64,000 bases of DNA from Erigeron canadensis. Its lineage: Eukaryota; Streptophyta; Magnoliopsida; Asterales; Asteraceae. Position numbers and translations under genes: made by a program. Location of the stretch: positions 42,511,633-42,575,632 of the forward strand of contig NC_057768.1 of NCBI RefSeq assembly GCF_010389155.1. Direction: 5' to 3'. This document shows positions 47,546 to 58,873 of the stretch, piece by piece; position 1 is the first letter of the stretch; the number at the start of each line of letters is the position of its first letter. Under the pieces are notes generated by a model. The model searched no databases. It was not told where the DNA came from and saw only the letters and a list, made by a program, of their open reading frames with translations.

Positions 47546-48525
47546 AAAAACATTAATCAAAAGCATGTTAAGTAATAAAAAAAATAATCTCACTTAAATT
47601 TAATTATCTATCTTGTAAATTTTAACTAAGTAATGGTTCAATATATTTCTATTTTTATTCTATTTGCTTGTTTGTATGTCCTCTCCGGATGGTTTGGCTT
47701 TCGTTGACGAAGTTTTTTTTTTTGTCTCGCATAATTGTAATTGCCATAAGTTGTTTTTTAATCTTTTTTACAATTTTAGCTGTTAAAGTTTCAGATAAAT
47801 TTGAAATTGTGTAACTTTTGTATATATCTAAAATATACTTTTTGATCTTTAATGTTTTGCTAGTTGATCTTTTATTATTAATAAAGTATTTCTCCCGTTC
47901 CAACGGAAAATAACTAAAAGTAATACAATATGATTGGGCAACTCTCAAATCTTTTAAAATCATATGTTACAGCTCATACATTGGTTCAAATTTCGCAATT
48001 TTGTAATTCAATATTAACTTAAACTTTAAAATAAAAATTCAAAATTTGTTAAGTAATGATATATCTGCAACACAAATTAATCATTGACAACAAAATTACA
48101 TAGTATATTGCATATTGTACAATTATTATATAACATATATTTTTATGGAGCTGTAGATTTATATATCCCCGGAAATGTGAATGATGGTTGGGTATTGTAC
48201 GTGATTAGTTTTTTTTTCTTTAAATAATAAACATTACATCTAAATAAACCAAATAATTCTAAACTACTAAAATAAGACTTTATTCTTTATTTTAAAAATT
48301 AAGCAAAAATCTCTACCAAATAAATTAACCTCATAGTCTCATACACATTGCATGCGATTGTGATTAGTAGTAATATATTAATTTCTATCTAACTTTTCCT
48401 ATTGTGAAACTAAAAAGATTGAAACAAATACTAACAAAAAATTCCATTAAATACGTAACAATAAAAAAACAAGACAAATTCAACATCGAAAGTAAATCAC
48501 TTTCAGAATGATCACTAATAAGAAA
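47546..48525. other. Intergenic, no gene recognised
   Basis: AT-rich spacer. A long minus-strand frame at 47655-47963 is lysine/isoleucine-rich low complexity and not believed. Confidence 0.5.
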
Positions 48526-48530
48526 TTCTT

Positions 48531-49257
48531 TTAGAAAACAAAACTGATCAAACCCAAACTCAAAGCCACAATCAATCCAACAAACCCTCCAAAGCTAAAG
48601 CTAGTAGATGCAACGCTTGAAGTCGTTGGGGCTGGAGCTGGAACCGGGGCATATATTTCCAATCCGTCACTACCTTGTATCACGGCTGTTGATGGTGCCG
48701 CCACGGGTGCTAGAGTGGGAGCAGCAGGAGTAGTTGGGTGTCTCACGGCCATGACTACTACGATTAACTTCTGTCCCTTTTCACATTTATCATTTTGTCC
48801 ACTGATGAAAAAAAATGGACCTGACCTCTTGAATTTGAATACCGAGTTGCCTTCATTCAAGGTTACTTTGGGGCTCGTTTTGTTACACTTTTGGTAAGCC
48901 TCTTGGTTTACTACCAAAACCGAATCCATCCCTTGTTCATACTTGAAAACTGCATCATACATTATAATACCAACAACAACAAAAAATAGAATATAAGCAA
49001 ACTTAGTTAATTGATATAAACTCAAACATATATAGAAAGAAAAAAAAATGCTAAAGATGGACAGATGGTTAACCTAGAGTGTCGTTGAGCTGAAATCGGT
49101 TACGTTCAACCCAATGGTTATAGCTTTCGCGCGGGTCAAGAACCCAACCATCTTTGCCACCCACATAGAATGTGTAGCCGTAACATGATCCCATGAATCC
49201 TAAAAGAATGACAAGCAAAGTTGCTAGGTTTGTAAGCAGCTTCATGTTGTGTTCCAT
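48531..49257 (-). CDS. Early nodulin-like protein (phytocyanin domain, 200 aa)
   Basis: Two exons on minus: 49257-49074 and 48949-48531, joined at DTL-V-FKYEQ with correct phase. Residues ~1-28 are a signal peptide (or from Met5). The phytocyanin domain follows: YTFYVGGKDGW, NHW, RFQLNDTLVFKY, SVLVVNQEAYQKCN, then FISGQNDKCEKGQKL. The copper-ligand histidines of true plastocyanin-like proteins are absent, as usual for early nodulin-like proteins. A Pro/Ala/Thr-rich stretch (arabinogalactan-type glycosylation) and a hydrophobic C-terminus fit a GPI-anchored cell-surface protein. Such proteins act in cell-wall and membrane organisation, reproduction or symbiosis. The single intron position is family-typical. 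Frame intact; a TATATA box lies near 49375-49382, about 120 bp before the ATG. Confidence 0.93.
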
Positions 49258-49399
49258 TGATAGATGTACGGTGATATATCCAAAATGCAGGGATAGTATA
49301 TATATTGTGTGTGTATTGTAATTGTAAAGAGAGATATAAGAAGGCAAGTAATTAATTTGGGAATGAAAATGGGTGAATATATATAGGAGATATGGAAGT

Positions 49400-50020
49400 G
49401 AAGTTACCGTTAGTTTGGGTGCATGGTTATTGCTTAGTTGGATGTAACGGATTTAATGTTGTTGTGATATGCATGAGATTATTTTGGTAAAAGAGTAACG
49501 TTTCGATTAAAGTTGAAATGTGGATTTTGTTCAATAGTCACGTTTAATAAGTTGGGACTTGAAGTTTAAGAGGTTTTATTAATTAATTAGTTACTGTATT
49601 AATTAAACCATTGAACGAGTTTTAATTAGGCCATTTATAACAGGAATTTATTTTTAATAAAAAAAAAGACAGGACATAATAAGGATATGAATATAAATCG
49701 AGAAGTCTCCATAGTCAAGTATCTAAAGTCTAAACAGCAATGTAAGAAGTTCATGTTTAATCAGTAAGCTAGCTTGATTATTGAATTGCCTATATGTATA
49801 GTGCTTAATTTTCAAAAATGGCAAGGAAGAAAAGGTCTCTCTTTTATCATATCTTATTTTACAACAGTTGATAGTATACATGATGCACAACTACAAGCAT
49901 GACTTATACAAACTACTGGCCTGTTCACTAGTAACATAACTTCATTCTATAATTAGAAAGGAGATAAGAAGATTAAGAACATCAACAGATCGGACCTTAC
50001 AAGTAATCTATGTATATAAT
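49400..50020. other. Intergenic between the ENODL and LRR genes
   Basis: AT-rich spacer holding the promoter of the ENODL gene and the 3' end of the LRR gene. No other gene. Confidence 0.5.
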
Positions 50021-50023
50021 GCA

Positions 50024-51214
50024 TCACGTATGATGCTTTTTTAGACGGGTTTCAGCATGTTTGTCACCACAAGGATGCTCAAAGCAATCAACAGGGTGTT
50101 GAAGGACCGCATCACATTCCTTCTTGCTCCTTTGAAGAGGCTTGTCCGGCAAACAGTTTCTTCGGTCATCAGACACAATTCCCTTCGACGTCAAATTCCC
50201 ACAAATACCCTCTTCCTCAAAGAAATAGTTATAAGAAAACGTAAAGTTTGCCAAATTAGGCAATTCACAAACACCCAATGGCACAACACCACTCATCATA
50301 TTATGGCCTAAATTTAGCTGCTCCAGATGAGCTAATCCTGCAATGCTATAAGGTATCTCGCCTACTAACTTGTTAGAGCTCACATCCAATACCCTTAACT
50401 TATAAAGATACCCGACTTCAGGAGGCAAACACCCAGATACATTCGTATTGATCAACAGCAATTCCTCCATGGTGTTTGCGAAATTGGCTATGCTTGGTGG
50501 TAGACACCCCCCTAAATTGTTGTTCGCAAAAACCACCACAGAAGCAGTACTTGAGCCCAAGTTCGAAGGGATCACAGATGTCAAACGGTTGTTGTTGATG
50601 AAGATGGCATCAAGGTTTAAACTAAACAGTTCAGAAGGTAATGGTCCTTCGAATTCATTGTAACGAAGGTCGAGAAATTTGAGGCTAGGGAGTGACATGA
50701 CAACAAAAGGGAAAGGACCAACAAATCGGTTATTGCTGAGATCAAGCTCAAAGAGTAAAGTGAGATTTGATAGAGTGAGTGGGAGGATACCGCAGAAGCG
50801 GTTGCTGTTTAGATGCAGAAGTGCAAGATCGGATAATAGACCAAGTTCATCAGGGAGGAACCCGGCAATGTCTGCATGGTTCAAATCAATACCTGCAACT
50901 GTTTCTATATTGGTGTCATTTGGAAATGGAGCACAATATACTCCTGTGTAGTTACAGACCGAAGGACCGGTCCAATCTAAAGTGGTATTAAAGGGGTCAG
51001 AGTAAATAACTTTTTTCCATGCTTGAAGTGCAAGATAAGCTTGTTGGAGTCGAGGGTTTGATGCTTCTTTTTGTTGGTGGTGCGTGTGGTGGTTGGTAAT
51101 GGGGGAATGACGGTGTTTGGCTGCTATGTTGCTAAAAGAAACAGCAAGGTAAAGAACCAGAAATGAAAACAAAGCAGTAGTACTGGTAGTAAGTAAAGAA
51201 CTACTGGAAGCCAT
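50024..51214 (-). CDS. Leucine-rich repeat protein, LRX type without extensin tail (396 aa)
   Basis: One exon. A signal peptide (residues ~1-32) is followed by a His-rich stretch (HRHSPITNHHTHHQQ), then the N-terminal LRR cap (ALQAWKKVIYSDPFNTTLDWTG, CNYTGVYC), then about 10 extracellular LRRs (units such as LDLSNNRFVGPFP and LDVSSNKLVGEIP). A cysteine-containing C-terminal cap (NCLPDKPLQRSKKECDAVL) closes the domain. This is the LRR-extensin (LRX/PEX) architecture, whose members bind RALF peptides in the wall. The Ser-Pro4 extensin domain is missing: the protein ends 20-odd residues after the cap with KKHHT. Related short plant proteins of At4g06744 type exist, so this may be natural rather than truncated. 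The frame is intact. TATAAAAA at 51251-51258 lies about 40 bp before the ATG. Confidence 0.9.
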   Translation of the reverse strand: MASSSSLLTTSTTALFSFLVLYLAVSFSNIAAKHRHSPITNHHTHHQQKEASNPRLQQAYLALQAWKKVIYSDPFNTTLDWTGPSVCNYTGVYCAPFPNDTNIETVAGIDLNHADIAGFLPDELGLLSDLALLHLNSNRFCGILPLTLSNLTLLFELDLSNNRFVGPFPFVVMSLPSLKFLDLRYNEFEGPLPSELFSLNLDAIFINNNRLTSVIPSNLGSSTASVVVFANNNLGGCLPPSIANFANTMEELLLINTNVSGCLPPEVGYLYKLRVLDVSSNKLVGEIPYSIAGLAHLEQLNLGHNMMSGVVPLGVCELPNLANFTFSYNYFFEEEGICGNLTSKGIVSDDRRNCLPDKPLQRSKKECDAVLQHPVDCFEHPCGDKHAETRLKKHHT

Positions 51215-51250
51215 ATCTTTTTTGATGATCCCAACTAGTACATATTGCTC

Positions 51251-51258
51251 TTTTTATA
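51251..51258 (-). promoter_or_regulatory. TATA box of the LRR gene
   Basis: Minus-strand TATAAAAA about 40 bp before the start codon at 51214. Confidence 0.5.
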
Positions 51259-51264
51259 AGCAGT

Positions 51265-51950
51265 TACATCCTTAGGAACTTATAGTCTAGCTGGTAATAA
51301 TTGTTCTTGACCTGACATGGATAGCTTTCAAGAATGTTATTGGCTGACAGAATCATTAAAAATTGAAACTTGTTTGCATGTTTAGTTTTGTAAGCAGGAT
51401 CTTTGTAGGTTAGGAAGAAAATGTAGACAAATCCTAAGTAATTGATGGTTAATTTGAAGAGTGCAATGTATGACAAGGAGATGACAACTTCTCAGTTGTT
51501 AAGAGAGAACGACAGCCACCGTTGAAGATCATGGTGTGTTTTCTTGAATGTGAAGAAATATTTGGATAAAACAATGGAGAATGGATTCAATTTATATGCC
51601 TGAATAGTCCAAAAGAACTAGAAGATGACGTACCTGAAGATAAGGTTCAAAATTTAAGTTATCATGAAGTTGAATTTATTCTTCTGTATTACTTGTTTCA
51701 TCATGCTAAAGTCTTACGTGGTTCTTCATGAACGATTTAAATATTTGATCATATAACAAAGGAGATCATACCTTTGATACAAAACTACAAAAGTGTATTA
51801 CAAGATATTGACAACTGAACCTAAAGCCCTAAAGGTCTAGTTTAAGCTTATGTTGTAGCTAATGACCCTAATTCAGGCATCCCATATCATGGACGCAAAC
51901 GACATCAAAATATGGTGGTTTACGAATTAGTCACAACAATTAAACGGCAT
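51265..51950. other. Intergenic between LRR and chromomethylase genes
   Basis: Contains LRR promoter DNA and the chromomethylase 3' UTR. No further gene recognised. Confidence 0.45.
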
Positions 51951-51953
51951 ATA

Positions 51954-54900
51954 TCAAGGGACTTCAGGTTTGGTTGCTAATGAGGGATGTAGCAGCTCTA
52001 AGGTTGTAGAATGTGCAAACTTTGCTGGAAGAGTCAAGAGAGGCTCATTTCCGGTCAACTTTTGCACTGCCATTCCCAGTGTATAACCTAATGCACGTCC
52101 AACTGGGACTGCCACTGCATTACCCACTTGACGGTATCTGCAAACAAGTAACTTTAGATTAAAAGTGACGTAACTAGAAATATTAGTTTTCAACCAATTG
52201 CTTTACCCTGTAATATAGTTGCTAAGAGTGATAACAACTGTAACTGTAACCATTGTAATCGGCATTAGCTTTCAAGAGAACGACTGAAGTTGTAGAATCC
52301 CCAAAAAGGACTACAACTATACCCAATCCCGATATGAGTGGGGTATGGAATTCCAAAAAAAAGACTATACTTGTAAAACCTAAACATTTTATAGACAATG
52401 CATTTCATTGTCTGTTCAAGGAATAGCATATTGTGTTTTAAGGGATACAGTACAAGTGTACAACCACGGGAATACTACTGCGGAGAACTAATTAACAAAC
52501 GACATTCATGTCATCTGCTAAAAGAAATATAGAGGATAATCCAAGGCATACCTTTCTTTCACGCTGCCACATAATGCATAAAAGTCAGGAAACCCTTGCA
52601 ATCTTGCATTCTCGCGAATAGTGAGGCACCTATCTTGTTCTGGATGTAAAATTGCCTGAAGTTGAACAAGATTGATAAGTAACCCTAAGATGGCTTTTTA
52701 AACATTTGACAGTTGTATTAAAGCTAACCTCAGAACGATAATTTGGCATACATAGCACAGTTGAAACCGTCTCATCCCACCACAAACGTCCAAAAGATCT
52801 GGGAAGTTATACAAAAGAAAAGCAACTATTGATAGGCGAGATACAAGATTCCAAGAAATGTAAAGAAGAGGCTCTTACTTTGTGTTTTTCCCGTCATTAA
52901 AATTTATTGCATACTCGGGGACCTACAAAAATAAATAAATCGCATAAATAAATATACAATACACAGATTCATTCGCAAGAATTTCAGTCCATATCACAGT
53001 TACTTACCCAATGTTTTCCAGATGGCATGAGCTCAGTGTCAGGTGTTCTGCTTACAACATTATCATCATCAGAAACAACACCTGGGAGATCTCTAAAATT
53101 TGCTCCCTAGAATCAAATATTAGATAAACACTGAAACCAAGCTGAAAATTTTAATAACCTAAAAAATTAACACCATCCTCCAACCTTTCTTTTTGGGACA
53201 CGGCAAACTCGTAGATGGTCATCCTCATTTAATTCAAAAGGGCGGTGATCATGTAGTACAGACTTCTCTACCTTACAAGAACTTCCGGTAGCAATGCCCA
53301 ACATATCTGAAGGTCAGAAATAACATGTAAAGTAACCATTATATCAACATGAATTTTGTTTCATGGACGAGTCAACTCACCAGACTTGGAAGCTCTAATA
53401 AACTTTTGGAACTCCGTTTCTGGAGCACTTGTGTACTTCATTACATCACGACTTTCAGAGTTTGAGACCTTTATGATCAAGGTTTAGAATTAGAATGCAG
53501 TCATTATAGAGCACATATAATACACAGGTAAGAAAGAGTAGAGACCGGTGGGAGGTCAGATATGGCATCTCCAAGAAGAACACACTTCTCAAGGTTCCGG
53601 GATCCCCCTTCATCATAAGCAACAACATTACGCTGTAATATGGAAATTAGTTAGCAAATAATTGAAGAGCTTACAACCAATAGGTTCCACAGGAAAGCAC
53701 CTCAAATCCAATTGGAGGCCCATATTTTAAGATCACATCATGAGTAGGAAGTGGAAATGGTGGCAAATGCTGCAAAGAAAATAAGTATATAATTAGAAGT
53801 GAATTATTATGAGTTTATACTTTATACCAGAGATGGAAAATTCAATACTTTTAATTATAAATGGGTCAATCTGCCTGCTTTTATCTCAAGAAGGTCAAAT
53901 GGATAGACTCAAAATATTTAACTAAAATATGCACGGGTCAAATGGGGCAAACAGGTTGATCCTTATCCAGAGGTGTTTAAGGCCCAAACGGTCCTTTTCA
54001 ACCCTTACTGAAAAAAGACATGTCTTAGCCTATACAGGTTTGGACCTGTTATCCAACCCACATATTTTAGTTTATAAAGAAAGATTTAAAGCTTGCCTCA
54101 TCAGCATGAGCACCCCACAAGAATACACGCAAGCGGAATTGGGGAAGACCATAACAACCAGCTGCAATTATCCCGAGCCTTACTTGATAATATTCACCAA
54201 CCAGGCTACTTATTGCATATCTACCAAGGCAACCATTTGCAAACCTTAATATATCCACAACATTTTCCATCAAAATGTATTTTGGCCTCAAAAATTTGAT
54301 GATTTCCATGAAGACTACAATTTGATAATTCTTTTCATCTTCCAAAGGAGAATCCCAGTTTCTATGGCGGTTATAACCACTTATTCCTTGGCATGGAGGA
54401 CCACCACATATGATATCAACATCACCCTGCAACATAAACACTATATTTAATTCACTTTTTATTACCAAACATAATTTTTTTCATATTAATCACGCCATTT
54501 GTGTACTGATCGTACCGGACGTGGCAATATTTTTGCCTTGATTCCCTTCTGAACAAACTCACGGATCTTTTCTTCACAATTGCTGAGCAGATAAAAAAAT
54601 ATTGATAGTAAGCATGTAACATAAGATGTTTAAAAATATAAAATATAACAAGGATTACCTTAACTGCTTGACTGGCTCCCATGTATCATCACTTGGACCA
54701 TATCCAGCCCAGCGCACCTTAAATTGGAGTCCACGCTTGCTAGTTCCACCAAGTTCACTATAACAGATATCAACCATTTTTTCAACTTCATATTCATCTT
54801 TGGACACCCTATTGTCAGCTTTTGAGGGTATAATGTTATCAGGTGATCCAGTGCACATGAAATCTTGACCTTGTGTTTCCTCCTTCTTGTCCGCAAATTT

Positions 54901-57328
54901 TTGGCATAGCTTGTCCCACTCCTTTATAAGGTCACGAAAGTCCTCAGCAGATTCATTTCTAATCTGTATAAGATAGTAAGACTAACCGTACATGTCTGCG
55001 ATTATCTTTATATAAAAAATCATTGAAGGAAAGATGAAATGCAGCTGACTTGTGTCTCTGGATGGTTTAATCTTAAGCTTTCACATGCCCAACTATTAGC
55101 ATCTACAGCCCATTTCTACATATTGAGAGGAAAATCAACGTGATTATTATCTCAAAGTTTTCAAGAATAATTGGAATGAATAAATAATAACTCATTATAT
55201 ATCTTACAGCGGATAGATCTACACCAGATAGCTTTGCTCCAAAACACAATCCTGTTGACATTCCACCACAGCCGGAGTACAAATCTAATAGTGTCAACTC
55301 TAATTTGTGAGGTTCTAAACTAGCTATAGTTTCATTCGAATTATGGTTTACGACTCCATTACTATGGATTTCCTCGTTGTAGGATGGGGACAAACTGCCA
55401 TGATCTGAAGAAACGTCTGCAACATCCACAACTGTCAGATGGAATTCTGGTAGAATCCGTAAATGCTAAAAGAAAAATGACTACTTACCATTTTTAATTG
55501 TACAAAAGGTGGAGTAATCTATGTTGTATTGCATGTCATAATAAAAATCACATGGCGAAATAGACTTCAAATTTACCTACCAAATAAGAAAGGAAAGCCC
55601 CATTTTAAAGCATGCAGCGGGAGATTTGTTGAAAATGTTCAAGTACAAGTTCCTAACATACACCAGGTGGTTTTTTAAGTACTTTCACTTTGGAGACAAT
55701 GCAATCTAACGGATTGTCATTCATTAAGGTGGAGTAGAACAACCGTTTCTTGTTGTTAGATGCTGCTGCATCCTTTATTACCTGCAGTTTAGATGTTGTA
55801 TTCAGTAATGTAAGCATAAAATGAGATATCAGAGTTCAATGCATATATAAAGTATACCGAGTAGTCTCACCGTATCTTCAGCTCTAAAGAACCACTGAAC
55901 TCGGAAATAGTCTTCACCATCATTTGTTTTAAAAAACTCAAGTATCCTACCAACATGATTATGGCCCCCTTCTTCACCCTGAAATACGATCATATTATTT
56001 CGTGTGTCTTAAAACACTAATCAACTTTTGTCACTTAAATTGTGATAAACAGTACAAGTTAAACCAGAAGAAGAAAAAAAGTACAAAAGGATGTGTAGAG
56101 TCCAATATTGATTGCTTAAATATCATTTTACTTGGGTCGAGATGATATAAAGCTTCATTAGAACCGTGCTAGAAGAAATAAACTATTTACCTTCACAGTT
56201 GCACAATCACCAAGATCAAAGACCTTACCCTCAATCTTAGCTTGTAGATAATGACATTTTACATTTAAAACTAACTGGTCATCATCGTCATCGTCATTCC
56301 TAAATCATAAAACATAAATATAAACATATGTTTATAATTGCATATGAGAACATCTGCATGGATAGAGTGATCACTAACTTGGTGTTCGGATAGCGTCGTT
56401 TATTATTGAGTTCCTACATGAATGTAGACATATGACAACTGATCAGTAATAACACGTACAACATTATACTGTATTTACTTTTTTTTTTACTAGCGAAAGC
56501 AAACAACGTCGTCTCATGCCAACAAACTAACCATTAATAGTAGTTCTATTACATGCTAACTCATAACTAAGACCAAAACTCATGGACCTTGGACAAATTT
56601 TACATTAACTAAAGATATTAGCGGTTGGTTGCTTTCAAGAGGCAACCGTCTCTCCAAAACACCTATTTCGGGAGGTAGACAATTGACACTGGAATAAAAC
56701 ACAATTCAACAATAATTCCAGTCGACCCTATAAATAAAATAACATATTGTTATAGAAACAAATATATATCTATGTATATACGAGTATATATATACTAAGC
56801 TAATTAACTATATAAAAAATTATTAAAGTCATAGGGCCAGACAAACTCCACATTTTTTTTATTTGATACATACATTGAATTAGATAGATAGTACATTCTC
56901 TGTTTCAACAGAACAATTTGTGAATATTTTTGGTGTTCTACAAGTACTAACTCTTATTTTCGTTATACATACATATAATAATGTCTGTGGAACTTAAGAA
57001 TGCACCTTATGTAAATAATGTGGGTGTGCATATATACCTGAGACTGAGAATGATAACGCCAAGGCCATCTCCGGCGAGCCTCGTCATCAGGAACAGGATC
57101 ACCGATGAAGAAAGAAACTTCACTGACGGAACAAGAAACAGCTTCAACCTTTTGCTTCTTCTTAACCGGTGTTTTGTCGGAATTTACAGGAATGCCCTTG
57201 CCGGAATTACTGCAGCCAACTAGTCTTGGTGATCGTCTACATCCGGTAGGCGAAATTTGGATTGATGGCGGCGCATGTGGTGGTTGGGATTTGTTGATGG
57301 TGACGCCGTCACAGTTGTTAGCCACCAT
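51954..57328 (-). pseudogene. CMT3: Chromomethylase (DNA cytosine-5 methyltransferase), frameshifted
   Basis: Chromomethylases methylate CHG sites at H3K9me2 chromatin. Twenty exons were traced on minus from ATG 57328 to stop 51954; without one extra base they give 864 residues, close to CMT3. Order: basic N-terminus (RRSPRL), BAH domain (exons 3-7), methylase motif I LDLYSGCGGMSTG, chromodomain (YEVEKMVDI...VRWAGYGPSDDTWEP, exon 9) inserted in the catalytic domain, motif IV GGPPCQG, ENV motif, [11 protein letters not shown], and motif [17 protein letters not shown] in exon 20. The short N-terminus argues for CMT3/CMT1 rather than CMT2. Exon 18 (52798-52728) carries one extra T (CCAAATTTATCG where CCAAATTATCG fits the family), creating a TGA at 52729-52731 and removing ~98 residues with motif X. 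A real null allele or a sequence error; the gene identity is firm. Confidence 0.9.
53770..54096 (-). other. GC-AG intron in the chromomethylase gene
   Basis: Exon 11 ends GCTGATGAG and the intron starts GCAAGC, a GC donor. It ends at TTTGCAG before exon 12 (CATTTGCCACC). The phase and protein continuity (AHADEA... to HLPPFPLPTHD) support it. Confidence 0.75.
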
Positions 57329-57329
57329 C

Positions 57330-57895
57330 TCCGATTGACCTTTCTTTTTACAGAGAGATGAAGAGTGTACTGTATATAATGGGAAATACAGTTGTAAAGT
57401 GACAAGTGTATGCCGATTTTTACTTTTTATTATTATGAGTATTATTTTTTAATATGCCGAGTTTTACTTTTTATTATTACGAATATTATTTTTTAATTCC
57501 TTTAGCTTTTGGGGTAAAAGTAGAAAGGAGAATTATATGCTAATTTTTTTCTGACTAATATTTTAAACGTTTTATTCCCGAATTGAAAGCCTTCCATATC
57601 TATCAAGTCCTTTTGAGCCATTAAATTAAAAGCTACTCGTATTCTTTACGACGACTTTTTTAGTCGTAATCACATTTCCATTTCAATCATACAACTCATT
57701 TCATACAATCATATTATTAAGTCTTTCAAAAATAAAAAAATATATTTTTCAAATCAAAACGAGTCAAGACCATAAGTATTATATCCTTACACCTGAGCAT
57801 TGACATATATTTTTAGTACACCATTTCACCCTTTTTATATGTTTAAGCTTTCTTTCTATACGATTAAAACTACATCGTATGAGCAGCATTAATGT
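57330..57895. other. Intergenic upstream of the chromomethylase
   Basis: AT-rich 5' flank. A minus-strand TATATAAT-type promoter element may lie near 57370-57380. No gene. Confidence 0.45.
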
Positions 57896-57913
57896 TTTCT
57901 TTTTAACAATGAT

Positions 57914-58137
57914 GTCAAACATGTTTCTAAGATATCGGTAGGACGCATGATTGATAAACGTTCGACTCGTATAGTAGCCGGACCCAACAGACAGGTATTT
58001 CTTCTTTTCAGTTTAAGCTTTCGTATTTGTATTTGTATTGTCAAACATGTTTCTAAGATATCGGTAGGACGCATGATTGATAAACGTTCGACCCGTAAAG
58101 TAGCCGGACCCAGCAGACAGGTATTTCTTCTTTTCAG
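57914..58137 (+). repeat. Two direct 98-bp copies of the SINE head
   Basis: Copies 57914-58011 and 58040-58137 both begin GTCAAACATGTTTCTAAG and end TTTCTTCTTTTCAG. A 28-bp spacer separates them. Confidence 0.95.
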
Positions 58138-58310
58138 ATTCTCGGCAGACAGGTATGATTTTCTAAACATATCTCATTTTCCGCCTTGCACTCATTTGTG
58201 GCCGGAGGTCCCTATGGAAGCAGTCTCTCTACCTTTGTGTAGCTAGAGATAAGACTGTCTACAGCTTACCTCCCCATACCCCACTCAGGAATTGGGTGTT
58301 GTTGTTGTTG
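57917..58310 (+). mobile_element. SINE (TS-like tail) with a duplicated head
   Basis: Flanked by an exact 16-bp target duplication TTTTAACAATGATGTC (57901-57916 and 58311-58326). The head has a B-box-like ACGTTCGACTCG and occurs twice (57914-58011 and 58040-58137, 98 bp each with a few changes). The body runs through CTAGAGATAAGACTGTCTAC and CCCCATACCCCACTC and ends in (GTT)n, typical of tobacco TS-type SINEs. Confidence 0.85.
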
Positions 58311-58326
58311 TTTTAACAATGATGTC

Positions 58327-58870
58327 CCTAAGATTCTCATAGACAAATACAATGACCTTGAAATCCTAACACTCTGTTATCACCCCATACTAAATTGTCT
58401 GCCATATTTGAACAAAGAGTGTTTTACGTTTGTTTCTAGCAAGTCTGAAAAATACTTTCTAAATTTTTCTCGACCATCTTTCAGTCGAATCAAATAATTT
58501 GGCGTTCAAAAATCCCAGTCTAAAACCACGAGGGAATTCTTGTAACTAAATTAATATTTCATTCAAAATCTCGAGGGTAGGGTATAAACATATCTCAAGG
58601 TTATCAACCAAAGAAGGTTGATAGCATCCTTGTACTCACAAGTCACAATAACTCACCTGACTTGTAACTCGAAAACTTCATACACCAACAAGATCAAAAA
58701 GGCATAAATCACATTCAAATATGTTTAGAATCCTTAAAATAAGCCATTAACTCGACAGGGGGAAACTAGAAAACATAGTAGTATTGCGATCATCAAAAGT
58801 TTGAAACAAAATTTGATGTTACACTCATAGAAGTTTGGAGCAATAGGGTGCCTTGACAATCTTCTCTGGT
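58327..58870. other. Intergenic / 3' flank of the repeat-protein gene
   Basis: No gene recognised; the proximal part is likely 3' UTR of the minus-strand gene that ends near 58874. Confidence 0.4.
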
Positions 58871-58873
58871 AGC

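Noticed and set aside
47655..47963. 102-codon minus-strand frame
   Set aside because: Low-complexity Lys/Ile/Asn composition in AT-rich spacer.
49069..49347. Longer start of the early nodulin-like protein at 49347
   Set aside because: The upstream 30 codons precede a normal signal peptide and overlap the promoter region; Met at 49257 is the expected start.
50057..50991. Plus-strand frames opposite the LRR gene
   Set aside because: Antisense shadows of a clear single-exon gene.
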